58,464 bases of DNA from Bacteroides faecis MAJ27 (GTDB lineage: Bacteria > Bacteroidota > Bacteroidia > Bacteroidales > Bacteroidaceae): positions 1 to 58,464 of the forward strand of contig NZ_FNNN01000032.1 of NCBI RefSeq assembly GCF_900106755.1. The letters are read 5' to 3'. The notes under the pieces were generated by a model. It did no database searches. It was not told the DNA's origin and saw nothing but the letters and a program-made list of their open reading frames with translations. Positions 27,124 to 36,102 of the stretch are shown piece by piece (position 1 is the first letter of the stretch; each line of letters opens with the position of its first letter). The position numbers and the translations under genes are program-made.

Positions 27124-30051
27124 ATGAAAAAGAATATTAGCACAGCCATTCTTCTGATATCTTTAGCTATCAGCCAATCAGCATTCTCTCAAATCTATTC
27201 ATTTGAGAATGGAATAGTACCCGAAGATTGGAAAGCGGATAAAGGGACGCTCAGCATCTCCTCCGAAAAATATAAGTCAGGTACTCAGTCACTCCAAATC
27301 AATTGGAAACAAGGAGATATCCTTACCATCCCCTCACCTGCCGGTATTTCCGAAGCATGCAAAAGTAAAAATGGAGGTATGAATGTATGGATTTATAATG
27401 AATCCCCCATCAAAGAAAAGATAGTCTTTTCTTTCAGAAATGAGGCTGAAAAAGAAGTATGCCAACTCCCCTTTCTACTCAATTTTAAAGGTTGGCGATG
27501 CATTTGGGCTAAATTTCAAGGAGACATGAATATGCCATCTAAAAGTAGTATTCAGTCTGTCGAAATACAATTTCCGCAACATACCCAAAAAGGAGTCACT
27601 TACATCGACCTTTTAGAATTTACGCCTAAAGTTTCCTGGCAGAATATGTCAGATGCACAATATAAAGTGAACCGTACTGACTACAGCTTAATTCCCGATT
27701 TTACAGGCTATAGAAATGCTATTCCAAAAGTAGAAAAAGTAATCACAGATAAAGATGATCAGATTACGGTAATTACAAACAGACTAACAGCATGGTATCT
27801 TGGCAGCGAACAGCAATCATCCGAAAAGTGGGTGAAAATGAGAAAAGAAAATGAAAAGGTATTTATTCAAAATGGTCTGAAAGCTGCTCAAAAAATTAAA
27901 ATACAATATAATGAAGATCGTACTCCTAAGGGAGAGCCATTATTTCCAATGGGTGCACCCAGTACCATAGATGGAATAGAAGCCAAGAAATTCAGAACAA
28001 TCAACGAAAACATCTTGCTCCCGTTAGCACTGGATTACCGTAAAAATAAAAATGCCCAAAGTCTTAAAAAAGCACTTTATATTTATGACTGGTTCAACGA
28101 CCAAGGTTGGGCAGACGGTAGCAGCATGGGAACCTTATGTTTTGAAAAGCTGAGAAGTTCGGGCTATTTTCATTCATTCTTCCTGCTGAAAGATCAATTA
28201 TCTCCTGAACAATTAGAGCGTGAACTTCAGTCACTAAACTGGTTTACCATGTTCGGAATATGCTATCAACTTCCTTCGCACCCGGGCGAAGTAGCAGACA
28301 ACCTACGCGCGCTGGCTATTCCCAAACTAATATATACTCTATCACAAAACAAAATACAAGAAAGAGAAGTTGCCCTGACCGCATTCAAGCATTATATGGA
28401 TAACGCATTAGGTATTGCACCGGGATTCTTCGGAACGTTCAAAGCCGATTTCTCCGGCTATCACCACAGAGGGCCTTATAATAGCGCCTATTACCCTCAT
28501 GCACTTTACGCAGGTGCATTAATCGCCTATTTGTTACACGATACTCCTTATGCACTGTCTGAAACGACCTTGCATAATCTGAAACAAGGATTATTGACTT
28601 TCCGTTTCTTTTGTGCCGGTCTGGATGTACCTGCCGGAACAGTCGGACGCTTTCCGAAAGGACAACAGATTCTAGAGACTTTGTTACCAGCATTTGCCTA
28701 TACCGCTCTGTCATTTAAAGAACCGGATAAAGAATTGACCGCCGCTTTTAAACGAATACTGGAATCCAGTGATAATAAACAGGCCATTACAGAATACATC
28801 AGCAATGTGAACTCCAATCTGGCATATACCAGCACCGTAGGAGAAATTGAGTTAATGGCTCAATTGGCATCAACTTCCATTACCAAAGAAAAACCTGTCA
28901 CCGGTACACTCTTTATGCCTTATTCCGGATTATTGGTTGCCAAAGACAGTCTTTTCCATTTTAATATCAAGGGATTCAGCCGCTATATATGGGACTTTGA
29001 ATCTTCAGCTACAGAAAATACCAAAGGACGTTATCTGGCATATGGTCAAATAGAATATTTTGACTTAAAAAACAGACACAAATCCTTTAACCCGCAAGAG
29101 CCTGACTTTGACTGGAATTATATTCCGGGAGCTACTACTAAAGTATTACCTGATAAAATATTACAAGACAAAGGTGGCTCCAGTTCCGGACATCGCAATT
29201 TCTCTGATGAAACATTCTTAACAGGGGTATATGCTTCTGATAAAAACGCCATGTTTTCTTTCAGAATGCACGACATCACATATGATCAATCATTCCGTGC
29301 CAACAAATCTGTATTTGTATTCGAAGATTTTCTGTTTTGCCTGGGCTCGGATATCCAAACCAAAGATAAAAGATATCCGACCGTGACTACATTGTTTCAG
29401 TCATTCAGCAGAAATACCGGTGAAGAAAGAATACCGGAAGGATATATCCTGACAGACCCTTCACTCATGTATGCAGTTAAAAGAGGAGCTGTCCGAACAT
29501 CTTGTGAGGGATCACATACACGAGCTTATATAGAACACGGGAATGCACCGGAAGCAGCTAAATATCATTATTATATACTCAAAAATAAAAACAAAGTATT
29601 AGCCCGTCAGTTATTGTCCAATGAGAGTCCGATAGAAGTGATAGCTCAAGATAATGATGCGCATATCGTTACTCATAAAACGAAAGAAATCACATGCGGC
29701 GCTCTCTTCAATGCACAAAAGACGTATGATGGGCAACTGGTTTCTCAAGTGAATATTCCGCTTTCTTATATACTGGAAAAGCAGAAAGACAATTCATTTA
29801 AACTCTCTGTCTGTGAACCGGATATGAGAAGAATATCTCATGCACATATGGGGCTACTGACGGAAGAGGACGTGATACAACAAGAGAAGCCTTATGATAC
29901 CCGGCTGACAATCAATGGACTATACAATGTGAAAAGTCCTCAAAAACCAGTGGAAGTATCCCTCGACAGGGAAAAGGATAAAACCTATATTACCATTTCT
30001 ACTATCCGTGGGGAAAACTATACGCTTTTATTACAACAAGCTGATAATTAA
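27124..30051 (+). CDS. PL8-type chondroitinase ABC-like polysaccharide lyase
   Basis: A 975-residue secreted protein (signal peptide about 1-22) with three parts: an N-terminal jelly-roll (about 24-175, Lyase_N type), an alpha-toroid (about 190-560) and a C-terminal beta-sandwich region (about 580-975). It aligns by eye with Proteus chondroitinase ABC I at the active site: His in YHHRGPY (H501 equivalent), a Tyr cluster just after (Y508, one-residue shift), Arg in GRFPKG (R560) and Glu in WDFESS followed by GRYLAYG (E653). Relatives degrade chondroitin, dermatan sulfate or hyaluronan. It lies inside a heparin-type locus between SusD and GH95, where B. thetaiotaomicron has no such gene. Confidence 0.8.
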   Translation: MKKNISTAILLISLAISQSAFSQIYSFENGIVPEDWKADKGTLSISSEKYKSGTQSLQINWKQGDILTIPSPAGISEACKSKNGGMNVWIYNESPIKEKIVFSFRNEAEKEVCQLPFLLNFKGWRCIWAKFQGDMNMPSKSSIQSVEIQFPQHTQKGVTYIDLLEFTPKVSWQNMSDAQYKVNRTDYSLIPDFTGYRNAIPKVEKVITDKDDQITVITNRLTAWYLGSEQQSSEKWVKMRKENEKVFIQNGLKAAQKIKIQYNEDRTPKGEPLFPMGAPSTIDGIEAKKFRTINENILLPLALDYRKNKNAQSLKKALYIYDWFNDQGWADGSSMGTLCFEKLRSSGYFHSFFLLKDQLSPEQLERELQSLNWFTMFGICYQLPSHPGEVADNLRALAIPKLIYTLSQNKIQEREVALTAFKHYMDNALGIAPGFFGTFKADFSGYHHRGPYNSAYYPHALYAGALIAYLLHDTPYALSETTLHNLKQGLLTFRFFCAGLDVPAGTVGRFPKGQQILETLLPAFAYTALSFKEPDKELTAAFKRILESSDNKQAITEYISNVNSNLAYTSTVGEIELMAQLASTSITKEKPVTGTLFMPYSGLLVAKDSLFHFNIKGFSRYIWDFESSATENTKGRYLAYGQIEYFDLKNRHKSFNPQEPDFDWNYIPGATTKVLPDKILQDKGGSSSGHRNFSDETFLTGVYASDKNAMFSFRMHDITYDQSFRANKSVFVFEDFLFCLGSDIQTKDKRYPTVTTLFQSFSRNTGEERIPEGYILTDPSLMYAVKRGAVRTSCEGSHTRAYIEHGNAPEAAKYHYYILKNKNKVLARQLLSNESPIEVIAQDNDAHIVTHKTKEITCGALFNAQKTYDGQLVSQVNIPLSYILEKQKDNSFKLSVCEPDMRRISHAHMGLLTEEDVIQQEKPYDTRLTINGLYNVKSPQKPVEVSLDREKDKTYITISTIRGENYTLLLQQADN

Positions 30052-30052
30052 T

Positions 30053-32488
30053 ATGAAGAATAGATTAATAACATTGTTTATTGTTTCCCTTGGCATAGCA
30101 GGTACCAATGCTCAAAACCATCTGACACTCTGGTATAAGTCTCCTGCAAAAGCATGGGAAGAGGCATTGCCTGTAGGAAACGGACGTCTGGGAGCTATGA
30201 TTTTTGGAGATACTCAAAAAGAGAGAATACAATTCAATGAGAATACTCTTTATAGCGGAGAACCGGAAACGCCCAAAAACATAAATATAGTACCTGATCT
30301 TGCTCATATACGCCAGTTGCTCGGTGAAGGGAAAAATGCAGAAGCAGGCACCATCATGCAAGAAAAATGGATTGGCAGGCTGAATGAAGCTTACCAACCT
30401 TTTGGAGATTTGTATATCGACTTTGATTCCAAAGAAGCTGTTACAGATTATATGCACTCGCTGGATATGGAAAATGCAGTGGTTACAACTTCTTATAAAC
30501 AAAACGGCGTAGACATAAGCAGAGAAGTTTTTGCATCCTATCCGGCACAAGCTATTGTCATACATTTGAAGTCTTCCAAACCTGTTTTAAATTTCACCGC
30601 CTATCTGGCTTCACCACATCCTGTAACCAAGGAGTCCGATTCGCAAGTAGTTTATCTGAAGGGACAGGCACCTGCACATGCCCAGCGGAGAGACACAGAC
30701 CACATGAAACGCTTTAACACTCAACGTTTGCATCCGGAATACTTTGATGCTTCAGGACACATCATACAGAAAAAACAGGTGATTTATGGAAACGAAATGG
30801 ATGGAAAAGGCACTTTTTTTGAAGCATGTCTACTTCCAACCCATAAAGGCGGACAATTGTCCATTTCAGACAATCAGATCACTGCCCGGAATTGCAGCGA
30901 AGTGACTCTCATGTTGTATGCAGCCACCAGTTATAACGGACCACGTAAAAGTCCGAGCAAAGAAGGAAAAAATCCGCATCAGGCGATCATGAACTATCGG
31001 AGAATCAGTGAGGGAGAAACCTACAAAGAATTAAAGAGGCAACACACCACCGACTATCAGGCTTTATTCAACCGAGTATCTTTCGATCTTCCTGCGAATA
31101 AACAGCAAAAAGAATTACCTACAGACGAACGATTAAAAAGATTCAAAGATGAAGAAGACCAGGCACTGATCGCACAATTATTCCAGTTTGGACGCTATTT
31201 AATGATAGCCGGCTCCCGGGGTGAAGGTCAGCCCTTAAATCTGCAAGGTCTATGGAATGACCAGATATTGCCTCCATGGAACTCAGGCTACACTTTAAAT
31301 ATCAACCTGGAAATGAATTATTGGCCGGCAGAGGTCACTAATCTATCAGAATGCCACCAACCTTTATTCAAACTTATTGAAGAGATAGCAGATAAGGGAA
31401 AAGATCTTGCGCGTGATATGTACGGTCTGAACGGCTGGGCTATTCATCATAATATATCTATTTGGAGAGAAGCATATCCGTCAGATGGATTTGTATACTG
31501 GTTTTTCTGGAATATGTCCGGTCCATGGTTATGTAATCATCTGTGGGAACACTATTTATTTACTAAAGACGCCAATTTCCTGAAGAAATACTATCCGATA
31601 CTTAAAGGCGCGGCCACTTTCTGTTCCGAATGGTTAGTCAAGAACAGCAAAGGTGAACTGGTAACCCCTGTCAGCACTTCTCCCGAGAATGCTTATCTCA
31701 TGGGCGACCATACTCCGGCATCCGTTTGTGAAGGAAGTACAATGGATATAGCCATTATCCGCTCTTTATTTTCAAATACCATTCAAGCGGCAGAAATACT
31801 TCAGACCGATATGGATTTCCGTTCTGAGCTAATCAAGAAAAGGAATAAACTGAAAAAATACCAGATCGGCAGTAAGGGACAACTACTGGAGTGGGATAAA
31901 GAATACAAAGAAAGTGAGCCACAACACCGCCACGTATCCCATCTCTTTGGATTGTATCCGGGATGTGATATTACAGATAGTACTCCGGAAGTATTTAAAG
32001 CAGCACGAAAATCTCTGGATGACCGTGGAAATAAAACTACAGGATGGAGTATGGCATGGAAAATCTCTCTTTGGTCACGTCTATACGATTCTTCGAATGC
32101 TTATGAAGCATTGAGTAATCTTATCAATTACATTGACCCTCATATGAAAGCTGAAAATCGGGGTGGACTATACCGCAATTTATTGAATGCGCTTCCTTTT
32201 CAAATTGACGGGAATTTCGGGGCAACTGCCGGTATTGCGGAAATGTTATTGCAAAGTCATAAAGGAAATATCCATCTGCTTCCGGCCTTACCTCCAACCT
32301 GGAAAGAAGGAAATATCAAAGGACTCAAAGCAAGAGGTGGATTTACTGTAGATATGGAATGGAAAGAAGGAAAAATAACAGTTGCAAACATCACCAGTCC
32401 ATATGAACAGACCGTCGAAATTGTTTATAATAACAGTATAAAAAAGACTCATTTCAATGCAGGAGAAAGAAAAAAGATCTCATTTTAA
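30053..32488 (+). CDS. GH95 alpha-L-fucosidase/galactosidase, canonical active site
   Basis: An 811-residue secreted enzyme. The start at 30053 overlaps nothing: the PL8 stop codon ends at 30051, so the genes are one base apart and probably translationally coupled. Signal peptide about 1-20 (ends TNAQ). N-terminal beta-sandwich with WEEALPVGNGRLGAMIFG, then an (alpha/alpha)6 barrel. Catalytic set complete by family comparison: N416 and N418 in LNINLEMNYW, general acid E545 in TSPENAY, and D719 in FQIDGNFG. GH95 enzymes act by inversion, usually on alpha-1,2-fucose or alpha-L-galactose. Fucose is not a normal heparan component, so its presence in this locus is unexpected. Confidence 0.88.
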   Translation: MKNRLITLFIVSLGIAGTNAQNHLTLWYKSPAKAWEEALPVGNGRLGAMIFGDTQKERIQFNENTLYSGEPETPKNINIVPDLAHIRQLLGEGKNAEAGTIMQEKWIGRLNEAYQPFGDLYIDFDSKEAVTDYMHSLDMENAVVTTSYKQNGVDISREVFASYPAQAIVIHLKSSKPVLNFTAYLASPHPVTKESDSQVVYLKGQAPAHAQRRDTDHMKRFNTQRLHPEYFDASGHIIQKKQVIYGNEMDGKGTFFEACLLPTHKGGQLSISDNQITARNCSEVTLMLYAATSYNGPRKSPSKEGKNPHQAIMNYRRISEGETYKELKRQHTTDYQALFNRVSFDLPANKQQKELPTDERLKRFKDEEDQALIAQLFQFGRYLMIAGSRGEGQPLNLQGLWNDQILPPWNSGYTLNINLEMNYWPAEVTNLSECHQPLFKLIEEIADKGKDLARDMYGLNGWAIHHNISIWREAYPSDGFVYWFFWNMSGPWLCNHLWEHYLFTKDANFLKKYYPILKGAATFCSEWLVKNSKGELVTPVSTSPENAYLMGDHTPASVCEGSTMDIAIIRSLFSNTIQAAEILQTDMDFRSELIKKRNKLKKYQIGSKGQLLEWDKEYKESEPQHRHVSHLFGLYPGCDITDSTPEVFKAARKSLDDRGNKTTGWSMAWKISLWSRLYDSSNAYEALSNLINYIDPHMKAENRGGLYRNLLNALPFQIDGNFGATAGIAEMLLQSHKGNIHLLPALPPTWKEGNIKGLKARGGFTVDMEWKEGKITVANITSPYEQTVEIVYNNSIKKTHFNAGERKKISF

Positions 32489-32533
32489 ATAATCGAGAAC
32501 AGGGCCATAACCCCCTTGAAAAGGGTATACTTG

Positions 32534-32636
32534 ACAAATTTAATAGTTTTTTCAACAAAACTAATAGTCGTAAATCTGTTTCAATGTCCTTTTCAACATT
32601 CGTATCATTTAAAATTAAATAGATCACCTACTTTTG
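32534..32636 (+). promoter_or_regulatory. GAG-locus promoter C, ahead of GH88
   Basis: Half-sites 32534-32546 (ACAAATTTAATAG) and 32555-32567 (ACAAAACTAATAG) start 21 bp apart, and a TACTTTTG -7 box at 32629-32636 begins 74 bp after the second. The additional element seen in promoters A and B is weak or absent here. It starts the second half of the locus (GH88 to PL15). Confidence 0.7.
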
Positions 32637-32672
32637 CATCAGTTACAAAACTTCTAAAAACAATCACTTAAA

Positions 32673-33959
32673 ATGAATAACATGAAAAAGAAACTTGTTC
32701 TCTTTGCTTCAGTTGCCATCGCACTTGCGTCGTGCCAAACAACTCCAAAGGAAGACTACAGTTGGATTAAAAAAGGGTTGGATGTAGCTTCTGCCCAATT
32801 ACACCTTACAGCAGAAGAAATCGACGGAACAGGTCAGCTTCCACGCTCTATCCGTACAGGATATGATATGGATTTTCTATGCCGTCAATTAGAAAGAGAT
32901 CCATCTACCTTTCAAGACTCACTCCGCCCGCAACCCACTCCCGAACAAATGGGCAAACGTCGTTTATGTGTAGTATACGACTGGACAAGCGGTTTCTTTC
33001 CGGGTTCACTGTGGTATGCCTACGAGCTGACAGGAAACGATACACTGAAAGCAGATGCCATTCAATATACTAATCTTCTGAATCCGGTACGCTACTATAA
33101 AGGCACACATGACCTGGGTTTCATGATCAACTGCAGCTACGGCAATGCCGAACGTCTGGCTCCGAATGATACTATTAAAGCTGTCATGAAAGAAACAGCA
33201 GACAATCTTTGCGGACGCTTCAATGATTCTATCGGTGCTATCCGCTCTTGGGATTTCGGAAGCTGGAACTTCCCGGTAATCATCGACAATATGATGAACC
33301 TTGACCTTCTGTTTACTGTAAGCAAATGGACCGGTGACAACAAATACAAAGATATTGCCATCAAACACGCTGTCACTACGATGAACAATCATTTCCGTCC
33401 TGATTATACTTGTTGGCACGTAGTCAGCTACAACAATGACGGTACGGTAGAGCGTAAACAAACTCACCAAGGAAAAAATGACGATTCTTCCTGGTCGCGC
33501 GGACAGGCTTGGGCTGTATACGGATATACTTCCTGCTACCGTGAAACAAATGATACCACTTTCTTAAACTTTGCAGTGAACATTGCTGACATGATTATGG
33601 AACGTGTAAAAACAGACGATGCCATTCCTTACTGGGATTATGACGCTCCAGTTACCGAAGAGACTCCCCGTGATGCTTCAGCTGCTGCTGTAACCGCTGC
33701 CGGATTCATTGAACTGAGTACAATGGTTCCCGATGGAAAGAAATACCTGGATTACGCAGAAAAGATACTAAAGAGTTTATCCAGCGATGCATATCTTGCC
33801 AAAGCAGGTGAAAATCAAGGATTCATTCTGTTGCACTCTGTAGGTTCATTGCCTAACGGCTCTGAAATAGATACTCCATTGAACTATGCTGACTATTACT
33901 ATCTGGAAGCATTGAAGAGATTCATGGACCTGAAAGGTATCAATTACCAAAACATCTAA
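32673..33959 (+). CDS. GH88 unsaturated glucuronyl hydrolase (BT4658-like)
   Basis: A 428-residue lipoprotein by signal (lipobox LASC, Cys21), probably periplasmic-facing since no acidic surface-export motif follows. It has the (alpha/alpha)6 barrel of GH88 with the expected Asp residues in VYDWTSGFFPGSLW (about 92) and in HDLGFMINCSYG (about 150) and the SSWSRGQAW aromatic strip. GH88 enzymes hydrate the 4,5-unsaturated uronic acid left by the lyases and release the next sugar. The start may also be the ATG at 32682. It corresponds to BT4658 and is followed after 28 bases by the periplasmic PL12. Confidence 0.92.
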   Translation: MNNMKKKLVLFASVAIALASCQTTPKEDYSWIKKGLDVASAQLHLTAEEIDGTGQLPRSIRTGYDMDFLCRQLERDPSTFQDSLRPQPTPEQMGKRRLCVVYDWTSGFFPGSLWYAYELTGNDTLKADAIQYTNLLNPVRYYKGTHDLGFMINCSYGNAERLAPNDTIKAVMKETADNLCGRFNDSIGAIRSWDFGSWNFPVIIDNMMNLDLLFTVSKWTGDNKYKDIAIKHAVTTMNNHFRPDYTCWHVVSYNNDGTVERKQTHQGKNDDSSWSRGQAWAVYGYTSCYRETNDTTFLNFAVNIADMIMERVKTDDAIPYWDYDAPVTEETPRDASAAAVTAAGFIELSTMVPDGKKYLDYAEKILKSLSSDAYLAKAGENQGFILLHSVGSLPNGSEIDTPLNYADYYYLEALKRFMDLKGINYQNI

Positions 33960-33987
33960 TCAATAAAACCATCATTCTGATTATATC

Positions 33988-35988
33988 ATGAATAAAACTA
34001 TCAAATATATTGTCCTGCTGGCATTTGCATGTTTTGTAGGCAAGGGGTATGCACAAGAATTGAAAAGCGAAGTATTCTCGCTTCTCAATCTGGATTATCC
34101 GGGATTGGAGAAAGTAAAGGCATTGCACCAGGAAGGTAAAGATGAAGATGCCGCCAAAGCATTGCTCGACTATTATCGTGCCCGCACGAATGTGAAGACT
34201 CCGGACATCAATCTGAAAAATATCACCATTGGCAAGGAAGAACAAAAATGGGCGGATGACGGATTGCAGCACACATTCTTTGTACACAAAGGCTATCAGC
34301 CTTCGTATAACTACGGAGAAGATATCAACTGGCAATACTGGCCGGTGAAAGATAACGAACTTCGTTGGCAACTCCACCGTCACAAATGGTTTACTCCGAT
34401 GGGTAAAGCATATCGCGTATCCGGTGATGAAAAATATGCCAAAGAATGGGCGCACCAATACATCGACTGGATCAAGAAAAATCCGTTAGTTAAAATGGAT
34501 AAGAAAGAATATGAACTGATAAGCGACGGAAAAATCAAAGGTGAACTGGAAAATGTACGTTTTGCATGGCGTCCACTGGAAGTCAGCAATCGTCTGCAAG
34601 ACCAGACTTCACAATTCCAGCTGTTCCTCCCCTCTCCTTCTTTCACGCCGGACTTCTTAACCGAATTCCTTGTGAACTATCACAAACATGCCGTACACAT
34701 TCTGGGTAACTACTCGGATCAGGGCAACCACCTGTTATTTGAAGCTCAGCGTATGATCTATGCAGGTGCATTCTTCCCTGAGTTTAAAGATGCCCCTGCA
34801 TGGAGAAAAAGTGGTATCGATATTCTGAATCGTGAGGTTAACGTTCAGGTATATAATGACGGCGGACAGTTCGAACTCGACCCACACTACCATCTGGCAG
34901 CAATCAATATTTTCTGCAAAGCTCTGGGTATTGCGGATGTTAATGGATTCCGTAATGAATTCCCGCAAGACTATCTGGATACAATCGAAAAGATGATCAT
35001 GTTCTATGCCAACATCTCTTTCCCCGATTATACCAACCCATGTTTCAGCGATGCCAAACTGACCAATAAAAAAGAGATGTTGGGTAACTACCGTTCATGG
35101 AGTAAACTGTTCCCTGAAAACCAGGCTATCAAGTATTTTGCAACAGAAGGTAAAGAAGGCGCATTGCCTGATTATATGTCGAAAGGTTTCTTGAAATCAG
35201 GTTTCTTCGTTTTCCGCAATTCTTGGGGAACGGACGCTACACAAATGGTAGTGAAAGCCGGTCCTAAAGCCTTCTGGCACTGCCAGCCGGATAATGGTAC
35301 ATTCGAACTGTGGTTCAACGGTAAAAACCTTTTCCCTGATTCAGGTTCATATGTGTATGCAGGCGAAGGTGAAGTGATGGAACAACGCAACTGGCATCGT
35401 CAAACTGCCGTACACAATACTGTGACATTAAATAACAAGAATCTGGAAACGACAGAATCCGTGACTAAATTGTGGCAGCCGGAAGGCAATATCCAAACAT
35501 TGGTTACAGAAAATCCCGGCTATAAAAACCTAAAACACCGCCGTTCTGTATTCTTCGTTGACAATACTTATTTTGTTATCGTAGACGAGGTGGCCGGTAG
35601 CGCCAAAGGTTCTGTCAACCTACACTATCAGATGCCTAAGGGAGAAATAGCCAACAGTCGCGAAGACATGACCTTCCTTACCCAATTTGAAGATGGAAGC
35701 AACATGAAACTGCAATGCTTCGGCCCTACCGGCATGACTTTGAAAAAAGAACCGGGATGGTGTTCCACTGCATACCGCAAACGTTACAAACGTATGAACG
35801 TTTCATTCAATGTGAAAAAAGAGAATGATGACGCAATACGTTATATCACCATTATCTATCCAGTCAAGAAAAGCGCAGATGCCCCTAAATTTGCCGCTAA
35901 ATTCAAGAACAAAACATTCAATGAAAACGGATTGGAAGTAGAAGTGAAAGTAAACGGAAAGAAACAGTCATTAAAGTATAATTTATAA
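33988..35988 (+). CDS. Periplasmic PL12 heparinase III-type lyase (BT4657-like)
   Basis: A 666-residue secreted protein with a cleavable signal peptide (about 1-22, KGYAQ) and no lipobox, so periplasmic. Alpha-barrel (about 25-370) followed by a beta-sandwich (about 380-666). Catalytic-type residues are visible: Asn in QGNHLL, Tyr in LDPHYHLA, His in TAVHNTV; WHCQPDNGTF is shared with the surface paralogue at 17837. The first 40 mature residues (SLLNLDYPGLEKVK) also closely match that paralogue (VINLDYPGLEKVK), showing they arose by duplication. It should cut imported low-sulfated heparan regions. Confidence 0.92.
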   Translation: MNKTIKYIVLLAFACFVGKGYAQELKSEVFSLLNLDYPGLEKVKALHQEGKDEDAAKALLDYYRARTNVKTPDINLKNITIGKEEQKWADDGLQHTFFVHKGYQPSYNYGEDINWQYWPVKDNELRWQLHRHKWFTPMGKAYRVSGDEKYAKEWAHQYIDWIKKNPLVKMDKKEYELISDGKIKGELENVRFAWRPLEVSNRLQDQTSQFQLFLPSPSFTPDFLTEFLVNYHKHAVHILGNYSDQGNHLLFEAQRMIYAGAFFPEFKDAPAWRKSGIDILNREVNVQVYNDGGQFELDPHYHLAAINIFCKALGIADVNGFRNEFPQDYLDTIEKMIMFYANISFPDYTNPCFSDAKLTNKKEMLGNYRSWSKLFPENQAIKYFATEGKEGALPDYMSKGFLKSGFFVFRNSWGTDATQMVVKAGPKAFWHCQPDNGTFELWFNGKNLFPDSGSYVYAGEGEVMEQRNWHRQTAVHNTVTLNNKNLETTESVTKLWQPEGNIQTLVTENPGYKNLKHRRSVFFVDNTYFVIVDEVAGSAKGSVNLHYQMPKGEIANSREDMTFLTQFEDGSNMKLQCFGPTGMTLKKEPGWCSTAYRKRYKRMNVSFNVKKENDDAIRYITIIYPVKKSADAPKFAAKFKNKTFNENGLEVEVKVNGKKQSLKYNL

Positions 35989-35995
35989 TATAGCG

Positions 35996-36073
35996 ACCAG
36001 CGAGCCTCCGAAGCCTTTTTCCGTAGCAGGCATATATATCCATACGGAAATCAGGCTCCAGTGTCTCGCTGGT
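35996..36073. repeat. Multi-part intergenic hairpin between PL12 and sulfatase
   Basis: Three nested pairings: ACCAGCGAG with CTCGCTGGT (35996-36004, 36065-36073), GAGCCT with AGGCTC (36002-36007, 36053-36058) and TTCCGTA with TACGGAA (36019-36025, 36043-36049). It could end or attenuate transcription, or stabilise upstream mRNA. Confidence 0.65.
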
Positions 36074-36102
36074 TATCACTGTAATCTGATAGTATTTCTA
36101 TT

